From the NCBI GenBank assembly GCA_029556615.1, contig JAKQDD010000191.1:1-32086 (forward strand): DNA of 32,086 bases, given 5' to 3'. Within the stretch, counting starts at the first letter, position 1. Each line of letters opens with the position of its first letter. Under the pieces are notes generated by a model, which saw only the letters and a list, made by a program, of their open reading frames with translations, ran no database searches and was not told where the DNA came from. A program made the translations under genes and the position numbers. The DNA comes from Verrucomicrobiota bacterium (lineage in GTDB: Bacteria; Verrucomicrobiota; Verrucomicrobiia; Limisphaerales; J093). Positions 10,189 to 18,719 of this stretch are shown one piece after another.

Positions 10189-11301
10189 ATGAAATGCATA
10201 GCAACACTAGCCGTCATCGCCGCCCTCACCCCACTCGAAGGTCTCGCGCAGCCCTCTGTGAACGAGATCATCCATGATGTCTCGCGCGACTTTTCGGGCG
10301 TAACAAATCCTAATGGCCCTTGGAGCTATGGATGGAAGTCCGACGCCGCTGGGGCCTTCACTCTACTGTCCGTTCACGAGGTGTTCACGGTGGAAAACGG
10401 TGTGCCCGTCCAGCTTTGGTGGTATGGACCGCGTCACAACCCCATGGTCGGCTACAACGCAACGACCACCACTGCTATTCACGATTCGGGGCAAGCCGTC
10501 ATGCCCCCGGGAACAGTCTGGTTCGAGCCCGGTCTCGACGGCGAGCCACAGAACTTCTGCGTGATCCGCTTCACTGTACCGATTGATGGTGGTGGGACCT
10601 ATTTGTTGGAGAGCGCCGTGCAATGTTACTTAGATGGAGACAGGTCGGGCGACACGGACTACCATGTTATCGTCAACGGCGGCGAAGTGTTCGGGCAGTT
10701 TCTTCCGCCGCGCACTGCGACCGGCTACACCAATGTGTTGAACCTGAGCGCTGGGAACACCATTGACTTCATGGTAGGCCGTGGAGCTGATAATCACGCC
10801 TACGGTTCAGGATTAAAGATCCAAGCTACACTGCGCCAGCCTGCATTCTGCAGCCCTCACCGGGCCCTTGCCACGGCGACCGTAGTCAACGGTTTTGTCG
10901 TTGGAGCCACGGTCATTGATGGTGGTTGTGGCTACACAAACGTCAACCCCCCAGCCGTCTGGATCCTTGGTGGCGGGGGCTCCGGCGCCACGGCTGAGGC
11001 GGTGGTCGTTGACGGCGTCGTGACGGCTATCCACGTCCTTGACGCCGGCTGCTGTTATACAGACACGCCGAAGGTTGTCATTGCATCTCCGCCCATGGAG
11101 CCGACGGTCAGCATAGAAGTTAGCAAAGTCAAGGTGACGCAAAACGTAACCCTGGGTCTCAATTATCAGCTTGAGTCATCGTTTGATCTCGTTACATGGA
11201 CGGCTGCCGGGTCGCAGTTCACAGCCACTTCCGAGACGATTGTCTCGGAGTTCGACGTTGACGTCACAGGACGCTATTTCCGAATCCGCCAAGTTCCATA
11301 G
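10189..11301 (+). CDS. Secreted protein with paired glycine-rich beta repeats
   Basis: A 370-residue exported protein; function unknown. A signal peptide (MKCIATLAVIAALTPLEGLA) starts at the ATG at 10189, with AAAGGA eight bases upstream. Residues about 25-215 look like a beta-rich domain (FTVPIDGGGTYLLESAVQC, YHVIVNGGEVFGQF). Residues about 224-300 hold two half-repeats (GATVIDGGCGYTN / GGGGSGATAEAVVVDGVVTA / LDAGCCYTDTPKVVI), a pattern common in secreted Verrucomicrobiota proteins. The tail (YQLESSFDLVTWTAAGSQF ... GRYFRIRQV) resembles the C-terminal domain found on many exported proteins of that phylum. GC is lower than in neighbours (31 of 60 in 10621-10680 by hand count), hinting at separate ancestry. 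It faces the methyltransferase gene. Confidence 0.8.
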   Translation: MKCIATLAVIAALTPLEGLAQPSVNEIIHDVSRDFSGVTNPNGPWSYGWKSDAAGAFTLLSVHEVFTVENGVPVQLWWYGPRHNPMVGYNATTTTAIHDSGQAVMPPGTVWFEPGLDGEPQNFCVIRFTVPIDGGGTYLLESAVQCYLDGDRSGDTDYHVIVNGGEVFGQFLPPRTATGYTNVLNLSAGNTIDFMVGRGADNHAYGSGLKIQATLRQPAFCSPHRALATATVVNGFVVGATVIDGGCGYTNVNPPAVWILGGGGSGATAEAVVVDGVVTAIHVLDAGCCYTDTPKVVIASPPMEPTVSIEVSKVKVTQNVTLGLNYQLESSFDLVTWTAAGSQFTATSETIVSEFDVDVTGRYFRIRQVP

Positions 11302-11409
11302 TGAGATCCATACGCTCTGTTCGGTCGCAGCGATTCATTGGCGCAAGGCAGACAGCGGGAGCGGTGCAGGAGACGCGAAAACAGTGATGAGGCGGCTGCG
11401 ACGCCGGTT

Positions 11410-12327
11410 TTAACCGTCGAGGTCTGATCTATTGAGTCGCCTGAAGGCGCGGCGATTGCGCCAAGAGAAGCTTGGGTTGAAGCGCGAGAAGAGGAATCCT
11501 TCCAAGTAGCGGGCCAGGCGTGGAGCACGGTCAATGAGTTGTCGCTTGATGCGGTCCGACTGCGGGAGCGATTGTGATCGGACAATCGCGTCGACTGTAG
11601 CCCAGGTTTTTCCGGGATCGGACGGAGTGGCGTACTCGTGTTGCGCAGGCCATTCCAGGAACAGTGGTTTTTCGGTCTCCTTTCGGGCCTGAACAAACAG
11701 CAGGACCGGGTATGAATTGATGAGCGATGCACGCAACCCTGCCTGCGCCGGGTCGAAGACGTGAAATGTGCGGCGTCTGGGGGCGTACTCGATTGCCAGA
11801 AGTCGTTCCGTGACGAATCCGTTCTTCTCCGAGAATAGCAGGTAAAACAACTCGGGGCTGAATTGATAAAGACCATGACCGAAAAAGTTGTTGGCAGGCG
11901 TTTGCAGGATGATCCGGCCTCCAAGTTTCGTCATTCTCATGCAATTGGCGACGGCTGTCGGGAAATTGAATACGTGCTCAAGCGTACCGCAATCCAGCAC
12001 TACATCGAATTGGCCGACCAAGTCGTCAGGAATGGGGCGGTTCAGGTCGTGGATGATTGTGGCGTTTTCAAATGCGCCGACGTCCAGGCTATCCAAACGC
12101 CGCGCGCCTAGAAGTCGGAAGAAACCCTCTGCATAGGGCACAGAGCGGTCTGACGAATACCAGGAGTTGCATGCTGCCGGATCGAAGCCGAACTCGCGCA
12201 ACAGGCGATGGCTCTCCTTGTGTCCGGGAAGATACGCCTGACGCCCCAAAGTCAGCGTGTTTTCAAATGATGCGGAACGCTTCGCTGCGGAGAGAAGAAG
12301 CCGCGCCACTTCGAGGTCGATTGCCAT
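11410..12327 (-). CDS. Class I SAM-dependent methyltransferase-like protein
   Basis: 305 residues. The middle has the C-terminal half of a Rossmann methyltransferase: FDVVLDCGTLEHVFNFPTAV (strand 4/post-IV motif, residues about 107-126) then MTKLGGRIILQTPANN (strand 5, 132-147), followed by FSPELFYLLF. This order is seen in Methyltransf_11/23 proteins. The usual glycine-rich SAM loop is poorly conserved; LDVGAFENATIIHDLN (81-96) stands near where it should be. The remainder (FFRLLGARRL; the basic C-terminal RNRRAFRRLNRSDL) is unassigned. Related proteins often lie in glycan clusters, but none is here. GC is low (29 of 60 in 11881-11940). The substrate is unknown. Confidence 0.72.
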   Translation of the reverse strand: MAIDLEVARLLLSAAKRSASFENTLTLGRQAYLPGHKESHRLLREFGFDPAACNSWYSSDRSVPYAEGFFRLLGARRLDSLDVGAFENATIIHDLNRPIPDDLVGQFDVVLDCGTLEHVFNFPTAVANCMRMTKLGGRIILQTPANNFFGHGLYQFSPELFYLLFSEKNGFVTERLLAIEYAPRRRTFHVFDPAQAGLRASLINSYPVLLFVQARKETEKPLFLEWPAQHEYATPSDPGKTWATVDAIVRSQSLPQSDRIKRQLIDRAPRLARYLEGFLFSRFNPSFSWRNRRAFRRLNRSDLDG

Positions 12328-12832
12328 TATCGAGCTGAGAGATTAGTGTTTAGGATGTTCTCAGGTACGGTGGGATCCGGAGCGCAGGGGGTCAAGATTA
12401 AACCAGAAGGTGGTGTGGTTGCCTCTCCGTTGCTGGCGGCCCGTTGCGGCAGCGCGCTGCACGGTGGAACCTCGCCTCGGCAAACAGTGCAGGCTCCGAC
12501 CGTGATCTGCCCAAGGCAGGTCCCCCTGGCGCTTCACCGCGTCGACGGCGGGCCGATGATCGTGGTGGGGGAGCCGTTCTGGTAGCTGGCAAGGCGCAGG
12601 CCGATCTCCTCCGCGAGAATGGCGAAGTTGGTGTGGCAGGAAGGGGCTTCTTGGATCCTCCATCCGGCTCTGAGCGTCTTCGTCGGCTGCTCAATCTCGC
12701 ACCCAATGGCCTGTATGAAGGCCTCCATTCCCGCGGCAGAGGAACGGCGGAGGCGGATTCTCGGAGCGATCGGGTCGGATGCCGAGAACGCTGAGAGCGC
12801 CACCCCCGCTTGGCAGGCCGCCCCCCCAGGCG

Positions 12833-12905
12833 CCTGTGAACAACTCCGTGGGGGCGACTGCCCGCAAATGTCACACTCCCCGTGGCAGACTCCGGGCGAT
12901 ATTGT
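12833..12905 (+). repeat. Dispersed repeat family C, copy 2
   Basis: Second copy of the element at 9819-9892, same strand, with the identical 35-base core at 12868-12902. With copy 1 it brackets the lower-GC secreted-protein and methyltransferase genes. Its right edge coincides with the 3' end of the small minus-strand frame at 12871-13113. Confidence 0.75.
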
Positions 12906-13113
12906 TGCGCCCAAACACGCGCTCCCGGAGTTGGCGGGCGGCTAGCCAGCGTTCCCGGGGCGTCATCCGGAGCTGTTGCTTGATATCCCAATCGGCGGCA
13001 GCCCGAAAAGTCCGAGCCTTGTGAACCGTTCGTTCCAGGTCGAAATGGTACGTCAAGGAATCGGTCAATTGAAGCGGGTTTTCCGCCGGGTTCCCGCTCG
13101 TCTTCTGAACCAC
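12871..13113 (-). CDS. Possible small antitoxin-like gene, 3' end in repeat C
   Basis: 80 residues. The core, DLERTVHKARTFRAAADWDI then KQQLRMTPRERWLAARQLRE and RVFG, looks like a real small helical protein. The pattern 'charged helix - AxxWDxxQxxxMTPxER - LxxRVFG' recalls small proteins encoded beside nucleotidyltransferase- or PIN-type toxins, so I suggest an antitoxin-like role at low confidence. The last dozen residues come from repeat C2, implying that the element inserted at, or is part of, the gene's end. No intact toxin follows. No clear ribosome-binding site was identified. Confidence 0.4.
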   Translation of the reverse strand: MVQKTSGNPAENPLQLTDSLTYHFDLERTVHKARTFRAAADWDIKQQLRMTPRERWLAARQLRERVFGRNNIARSLPRGV

Positions 13114-13225
13114 TCACTCGCCCACCGGCACCGCCACCGAGCAGCAAGGCAATGGAGCAGGCAATGGGGTCGCATCGAATAGCGAGATTTGACCGCGAAG
13201 CCAAGGTTTGACAGCATTCTCCGCC

Positions 13226-14383
13226 ATGCATGATCTGGCTGCCTTTGGGCTCGGTCCGAGCCGCTCACTGACGCTGAGTCTGGGGATGGCTCTGTGGTTG
13301 TGGCCCGGCGTTGGGGCCCAATCGCTCGCCGTTCAATCCGATCCCGCGGATCCGGCGGCACGCGCGGCCCGACGCGCTCCAGGGGACGGCGCGCACCCGG
13401 CGATGCCGCTCGACCTGCCGGAAGGGAGTCGTCCGGTGGTGGTTCGTGTGGCGTTTCATCTTCTGGACGTCAACCGGATTGACGACGAGTCGGAGGAGTT
13501 CGAGTTTTCCGGCGTCCTGACCGTGAGCTGGCGGGACGCGCGACAGGCGTTCGATCCCGTGTCCGAGGGGGTGGCCGACAAGTTGTACCACGGCGATTAC
13601 CAGTTCAACGAACTGTCGCCCGCCTGGTATCCCCAGGTCTTTCTCGCCAACGCCTCCGGCGCGTGCGAGAGACAGGGGGTTATCTGTCGCGTGAAGCCGG
13701 ACGGCACAACCATCCTGACGGAGACGATCAACGCCGTGGCGCGATCGCGGTTGTATCTCCAGAGATACCCTTTCGATCGACAGCGACTGGAAGCGGTGTT
13801 CGGGGTGCTGGGTTTCGACGCCCGCGACGTCGTGATCGATCTTGGGCCGGAGTCCGCGTCCGCCGACCTGGAGCGGATCCGAGTGCCACAATGGGAGTTG
13901 ACCAACGTTCGTGCCTCGATTCGCACGATGGCCGCGCCCTATACCGATGCCGGGGGTTCGTGTTCGGCCTTCGTGCTGACCTTGGATGTGAAACGGCAAT
14001 CCTGGTTCATGGTGCGGTTGGTCATGCTCCCCCTCTTGCTGGTCGTCATGCTCTCCTGGTGCGTCTTTTGGATGGACCGGTCCTCCCTGGGTGACCGCAT
14101 GAGCGTCTCGTTCGTGGGCATCTTGACGGCGGTGGCCTACCAGATGGTGGTGAGCGATATCCTCCCGCAAATCTCCTACGTCACCCTGTTGAATGCCTTC
14201 CTCAACTTCAGCTTCTGGATCATGTGCGCCTCGGTCGTCATCAACCTGGTCGTTGGAGCCTATGACAAGAGGGGCGACCGCGAGCGTGGCGAGCGCATCG
14301 ACCGGCGGTGTCGCTGGGTCTTCCCCCTCGTCTACGCGGGCCTGATGGTGCTGACGGCCTCGATCGCGCTTTTGGCCCCTTAG
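13226..14383 (+). CDS. Prokaryotic pentameric ligand-gated ion channel (Cys-loop family homologue)
   Basis: 385 residues. After a signal-like start (MHDLAAFGLGPSRSLTLSLG...) and a linker rich in Ala/Asp, residues about 70-258 form the extracellular ligand-binding beta sandwich: VVVRVAFHLLDVNRIDDESE, FEFSGVLTVSWRDARQAFD, the WYPQVFLAN strand, and the loop YLQRYPFDRQRL (177-188) with the conserved proline-aromatic core but without the two bracketing cysteines, as in GLIC and ELIC. Four membrane helices follow: M1 about 259-282, M2 290-312 (pore lining, RMSVSFVGILTAVAYQMVVS), M3 317-345 and M4 363-384. The M3-M4 loop is short and charged, as in bacteria. ATG 13226 is preferred over an upstream TTG. 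Ligand and ion selectivity cannot be read from sequence. Confidence 0.9.
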   Translation: MHDLAAFGLGPSRSLTLSLGMALWLWPGVGAQSLAVQSDPADPAARAARRAPGDGAHPAMPLDLPEGSRPVVVRVAFHLLDVNRIDDESEEFEFSGVLTVSWRDARQAFDPVSEGVADKLYHGDYQFNELSPAWYPQVFLANASGACERQGVICRVKPDGTTILTETINAVARSRLYLQRYPFDRQRLEAVFGVLGFDARDVVIDLGPESASADLERIRVPQWELTNVRASIRTMAAPYTDAGGSCSAFVLTLDVKRQSWFMVRLVMLPLLLVVMLSWCVFWMDRSSLGDRMSVSFVGILTAVAYQMVVSDILPQISYVTLLNAFLNFSFWIMCASVVINLVVGAYDKRGDRERGERIDRRCRWVFPLVYAGLMVLTASIALLAP

Positions 14384-14513
14384 TTCCTCGCTTCATCCGC
14401 CAGCTGAAATCCGCCCGATTCTAATGGCGATTCCGAACGGCTCACGACGGGGTGTACTGGACGGCAGGGCGGGCTGCCCCTCTGCCCCTGCACCTTCGCT
14501 TCGCATTATGCAG

Positions 14514-14541
14514 TTGACATGGCGCCAGATTCCAGTATGAG
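14514..14541 (+). promoter_or_regulatory. Candidate sigma-70-type promoter of the LamG gene
   Basis: A perfect -35 hexamer TTGACA at 14514-14519 is followed, after 16 bases, by TATGAG at 14536-14541 (four of six matches to the -10 consensus). Transcription would start only about six bases before the ATG at 14554, and no Shine-Dalgarno sequence lies in GCGCTTCATTCCT. If real, the message would be almost leaderless. Confidence 0.45.
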
Positions 14542-14553
14542 CGCTTCATTCCT

Positions 14554-17500
14554 ATGAAGACGAGCTGTCGGAACTCCTGCGTGCGGACTGCGGCTGTGGC
14601 GGTTCTGCTTACGTGCGGTGCGGGGCGGCCTGTTGAGGCTGCGGACTATGCGACGACGGTGATGGCCCAGAATCCGGTCGCTTATTGGCGGCTGAACGAG
14701 ACGGAGGCATCGCCGCCGCCGAACATCGTTGCCAACTTGGGCACGGTGGGCAGCGTGGGGAACGGCTATATCGTGATGGACGTGGGCAAGGGAGAGGCGG
14801 GGATTGTGGGCAACGCGATCCGGCTGGTCAACGCCGCCCAGTCGACGGGGATGAGCGGCTCGAAGGTCGACGTTCCATTTAATGCGGCACTGAATCCCGC
14901 GGCGCCGTTCAGCGTCGAGTTTTGGGCCAAGCCCCACGCTTTGGGGACGGACGCCAGCGGGTTGTCGCCGATCTCCTGCTTCAATCCGAACTGGTATGGG
15001 GGCGGCAATCGCTCGGGATGGCTCTTCTACCTCAACAACACGGGTCGCTGGAATTTCCGCATGGGGTTGACCAGCGGGTACGACGTGAACCTGAATGCGG
15101 CGGCAAGCGGCAACGCCAAGACGAACTTCTGGCAGCACATTGTTGCGACGTTTGACGGCGTCACGGCGCGGATCTACGTCGATGGCGTCGAGCTTGGGAG
15201 TGCGGTTTCACGGGGCAACTGGAAGCCGAACACGCAGATGGCGTTGCGGATTGGCGGGACGCCGCTTGGCGACGGCACGTACTCGGTGGCGAATGCCCGG
15301 CCGTACAACTCCGATGCGAGCATTGCGGGCAACCGCGGCTATGACGGCTGGATGGACGAAGTGGCGATTTATCCCACGGTGCTTTCGGCGGCGACGATCA
15401 AGGCGCACCACGACGCCGCGTTGGCCGATCCTGCGGGCTACGGGGCGGTGGTGTTGGCGGACAACCCCCTGGGTTACTGGAACATGGACGAGCCCGCGGT
15501 GACTCCGCCTGATCCGGCGACGTATCCGATTGCCGCCAACAGCGGGAGCGCGGGCGCGGCGGCGGACGGAACGAATCTCTGGGGTGTGGTGGCGGCGCAA
15601 AGCGGCCCGCCGTATCCCGGCTTTGGCGCTGACAACCGGGCCTGCGTATTCAACGGAGAGTCGGGTCATCTGCCGGTTGGCGATGCTCCCGCGCTGCATT
15701 TCACGGGGCCGATCACGATGATGGCGTGGATCAAGCCCGGGGTGAAGGACTTCTTCCGGAACATCGTCGCCCATGGCATGGACAGCCAGATCCAGGAGAC
15801 GTTCCTCCGGATTGGCCAGGGCCCGGGCTATGGCGACGGCAACTACTACGAAGTGGGTTCGAGCGATGGGACGTACGGTCAGTTTTACGATTCCGCGATG
15901 TTCCCGGTTCCGGAGGGGGACCTTGGGAACTGGGTGTTTCTGGCGGGGACGTTTGACGGATCGAACTGGAATTTGTACCGCAACGGCACGCGGGTGGCGA
16001 CGGCACCGGGCAGCATGGGCGCGGTGGACGTGACGATGCCGTGGGCGATCGGCGCCCGCAGCGAGCCGTCGGAGGCGGAGGGGCTGCGTTTTGGCGGCGG
16101 GATCGACGAGGTGGCGATCTTCAACAAGGCGCTGTCGGCGGCCGAGATCAATGCGATCTTCATTGCGGCGCAGGGGCCGCCCGTGCTGTCCCGCGGCCTG
16201 GAGGCGCCGGCGGGTCTGACGTACAAGGGGTCGTCCGTCTCCTTGTCGGTCTGGGCGGAAGGGGGGCCGCCTTTGAGCTATCAATGGACGAGCAACAACA
16301 TCCCGCTGGGCGTGACCGCGACGAATCTGACGATCCACAATCTTGCGGTGGGCAACCCGACGTTTGCGGTGGTGGTGCAGAACAACTATGGCGCGGTCAC
16401 CAGCTCGGTGACGCTGACGGTGGTGTCGGCAACGCCGGTGATCACGGCGCCGCCGAAGGCTGCCGCGCGCTTCACGGGCACGCCGTTTGCGTTTTCGGTG
16501 GGGGCGGTGGGGACAATGCCGATGACCTACCAGTGGAAGCGGAACGGTGAGATCATTCCAGGAGCGACGGCTGCCATGTACAGCGGCACGGCGAGCGCGG
16601 GCGCGGAGGGGACTTACGTTTGCACCGTGAGCAACGAGGAGGGAAGCACCGACACGCCGCCGGCGGTTTTGACGGTGGTCACCGCGCTGACGGACTACGT
16701 CAAGCTGGTTCTGGCCGACGCGCCGATGGCGTATTGGAGTCTGGGAGAGACCAGTGGCACCACGGCCGCGGATTACGTCGGCGGGCACGATGGCGAGTAC
16801 ACGAACGTCGGTCTGGGCCAGCCGGGTTATTCGACGCTGGCCTTGGACGGGGGCGCCGCGTTCACCGGCACGGACTCGTATGTCGGCAAGATTAGCGGCA
16901 CGGAGATCAACTTCTCGGGGCACACGAGCTTTACGATCGAGCTCTGGGCGAAGGGAGCGGCGGACCAGGCGGACGAGGCGACGTTGATTGGCAAGGGCAT
17001 TGGCTCTGACGGAACGACGGCCACGGAGCAGTTTGCCATCGACATTTCGAGCAAGAAGTACCGTTTCTTCACGCGCGGGAGCGAGAATACGTTCATTGCG
17101 GCGCAAGCCACGGTGGGGCCGAACGACACGTGGCAGCACCTTGTGGGCGTCTACGATGACGCCCAGGGACTGATGCATCTTTACGTCAACGGGGAATTGA
17201 ACGGCACCGGCACGACGCCGGCCGCCGGGCTGCGCGTCTCGAGTGATCCGGTGAGCATCGGCTCGAAGCGTCTGGGGAACGAGCCGGCCTACAACGGCGC
17301 GTTCCTGGGCGTGATCGACGAAGTCGCCATTTACCCGGCGGCTCTCACGGCGGAGCAGGTGGCGGCCCATTACACGGCGGCCTACGGGGCGGCCTTGAAG
17401 CCGACCATCATCCGGCAGCCGGCTCCGGTGGAGAACTATCTGACGCTGCCCGCCACGTTCTCGGTGGGGGCGGAGGGGACGATGCCGTTGTCCTACCAGT

Positions 17501-18624
17501 GGATGAAGAACGGGAGGGACATCGCCGGGGCGACGGCGATGTCGTACTCGATCGCCAAGCTGACCGCGGGCGACGCGGGCGACTACGCGGTGCGGGTGTC
17601 CAACGCTTTGGGCACGGCCACCAGCGAGGCCGCGAAACTGACGGTGCTGCCGGCGCCGACGGCGCCGGTATCCTTGGCGGGCCTGGTATTGCACCTGCCC
17701 TTCGACAACACCCTGACGGACGCCACGGGGCGCGGGAACAACGGCACGGCGATCCAGATCACGGATACCAGCACGAATGTGAATGTGGCCGCCACGTTTG
17801 TCACGGACGGCAAGCTGGGAGCGGCTTTGAACTACCAGACGTACATCCTTGAGGAAACGAACATCTTCTCGACGTATGTGACGCTCGGCCAGCGGCCGGA
17901 TCTGCAGTTCGGTTCGGACGTGGACTTCACGGTGGCCTATTGGATCAGGTTGCCTTTGTATTATGTTGGCAACGACCTGCCGTTTTTCACGGACGCGGTG
18001 GGCTCGACCTTTGGCACGGGCTTTGTCTTCGCGCCCACGTACACGGAGCAGACGTCCCCTGACCCGCTTTGGCCGGGCGGATGGGCGATGTCCCTGTACG
18101 GTGATGCCGGCGGTGTTGGCGTCTATGGGGAGATTGGGACGATCAACGACGGTGCCTGGCATCATCTGGTGCATGTATTCGATCGAACGCAAGACGCCGT
18201 GACGTATCTGGACGGCGTGGTGGCCCAGAGCACGCGGCGCGCGGGGACGTCGGCGGCGGCTGCGGGCAATGTGAACGTGGACCAACCCGCCACGATCGGG
18301 CAGGATCCGACCGGCAAGTACGCCGAGGCTGGCGGTGCGGACATCGACGACCTAGGGGTATGGCATCGGGCGCTAAGCCCGCTCGAGGCGGCATCGCTGT
18401 ACATGGCTGCGGCCGGCGGCCACAGTTTCACGGGACCGCCTCCGGCGTGCACGCTGACGTTCACGCTGACGGCACAGGGTGGCGTGAGACTCGAGTGGCC
18501 GGGCGGGGGCGTGCTGCAATCGGCCAGCAAGGTCGAAGGGCCGTACGCGACGGTGACCGGCGCTGCTTCGCCCTACGTTGCGAACCCGGCGGCAGCGAAG
18601 GAGTTCTACCGGGTGCAGCAATAG
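14554..18624 (+). CDS. Giant secreted LamG/Ig-like multidomain protein
   Basis: 1356 residues, exported (signal peptide MKTSCRNSCVRTAAVAVLLT, cut near VEAAD). Domains in order: LamG/concanavalin-like 1 at about 31-290 (ADYATTVMAQNPVAYWRLNE), LamG 2 at 296-545 (AVVLADNPLGYWNMDEP), Ig-like 1 at 550-625 (PPLSYQWTSNN), Ig-like 2 at 626-708 (MPMTYQWKRNGEIIPGAT), LamG 3 at 712-945 (KLVLADAPMAYWSLGE), Ig-like 3 at 948-1036 (MPLSYQWMKNGRDIAGAT) and LamG 4 at 1040-1297 (LVLHLPFDNTLTDATGRGNN). A short C-terminal tail follows (LEWPGGGVLQSASKVEGPY ... KEFYRVQQ) that recurs on exported Verrucomicrobiota proteins and may act in sorting or cell-surface attachment. LamG and Ig-like folds bind glycans or proteins, so adhesion or polysaccharide binding is likely; no catalytic motif is seen. 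Confidence 0.9.
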   Translation: MKTSCRNSCVRTAAVAVLLTCGAGRPVEAADYATTVMAQNPVAYWRLNETEASPPPNIVANLGTVGSVGNGYIVMDVGKGEAGIVGNAIRLVNAAQSTGMSGSKVDVPFNAALNPAAPFSVEFWAKPHALGTDASGLSPISCFNPNWYGGGNRSGWLFYLNNTGRWNFRMGLTSGYDVNLNAAASGNAKTNFWQHIVATFDGVTARIYVDGVELGSAVSRGNWKPNTQMALRIGGTPLGDGTYSVANARPYNSDASIAGNRGYDGWMDEVAIYPTVLSAATIKAHHDAALADPAGYGAVVLADNPLGYWNMDEPAVTPPDPATYPIAANSGSAGAAADGTNLWGVVAAQSGPPYPGFGADNRACVFNGESGHLPVGDAPALHFTGPITMMAWIKPGVKDFFRNIVAHGMDSQIQETFLRIGQGPGYGDGNYYEVGSSDGTYGQFYDSAMFPVPEGDLGNWVFLAGTFDGSNWNLYRNGTRVATAPGSMGAVDVTMPWAIGARSEPSEAEGLRFGGGIDEVAIFNKALSAAEINAIFIAAQGPPVLSRGLEAPAGLTYKGSSVSLSVWAEGGPPLSYQWTSNNIPLGVTATNLTIHNLAVGNPTFAVVVQNNYGAVTSSVTLTVVSATPVITAPPKAAARFTGTPFAFSVGAVGTMPMTYQWKRNGEIIPGATAAMYSGTASAGAEGTYVCTVSNEEGSTDTPPAVLTVVTALTDYVKLVLADAPMAYWSLGETSGTTAADYVGGHDGEYTNVGLGQPGYSTLALDGGAAFTGTDSYVGKISGTEINFSGHTSFTIELWAKGAADQADEATLIGKGIGSDGTTATEQFAIDISSKKYRFFTRGSENTFIAAQATVGPNDTWQHLVGVYDDAQGLMHLYVNGELNGTGTTPAAGLRVSSDPVSIGSKRLGNEPAYNGAFLGVIDEVAIYPAALTAEQVAAHYTAAYGAALKPTIIRQPAPVENYLTLPATFSVGAEGTMPLSYQWMKNGRDIAGATAMSYSIAKLTAGDAGDYAVRVSNALGTATSEAAKLTVLPAPTAPVSLAGLVLHLPFDNTLTDATGRGNNGTAIQITDTSTNVNVAATFVTDGKLGAALNYQTYILEETNIFSTYVTLGQRPDLQFGSDVDFTVAYWIRLPLYYVGNDLPFFTDAVGSTFGTGFVFAPTYTEQTSPDPLWPGGWAMSLYGDAGGVGVYGEIGTINDGAWHHLVHVFDRTQDAVTYLDGVVAQSTRRAGTSAAAAGNVNVDQPATIGQDPTGKYAEAGGADIDDLGVWHRALSPLEAASLYMAAAGGHSFTGPPPACTLTFTLTAQGGVRLEWPGGGVLQSASKVEGPYATVTGAASPYVANPAAAKEFYRVQQ

Positions 18625-18719
18625 CGCGAGTTGGCGAGTTGGCGTGCCGGAGCACAGACGGCGGGCGTCAGACTGAGGGAGTATGCGGGCTTGCCGGGTG
18701 AAGGATCTTGTGCCGACCC

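Larger units (their letters stand above)
12346..13207. other. Gene-poor stretch with repeat C2 and short unassigned frames
   Basis: About 860 bases between the methyltransferase and the ligand-gated channel. It contains repeat C2 and the small minus-strand frame listed at 12871-13113. A second minus-strand frame at 12534-12728 (begins MEAFIQAIGCEIEQ, 64 residues) lies just downstream of it; I do not recognise it, and it may be a decayed partner gene. Longer frames here read through the repeat and are not credible. Confidence 0.4.

Noticed and set aside
15208..18285. A 1025-codon open frame antisense to the LamG gene
   Set aside because: It is arginine/histidine/proline-rich with no domain and mirrors the codon pattern of the plus-strand gene in GC-rich DNA.
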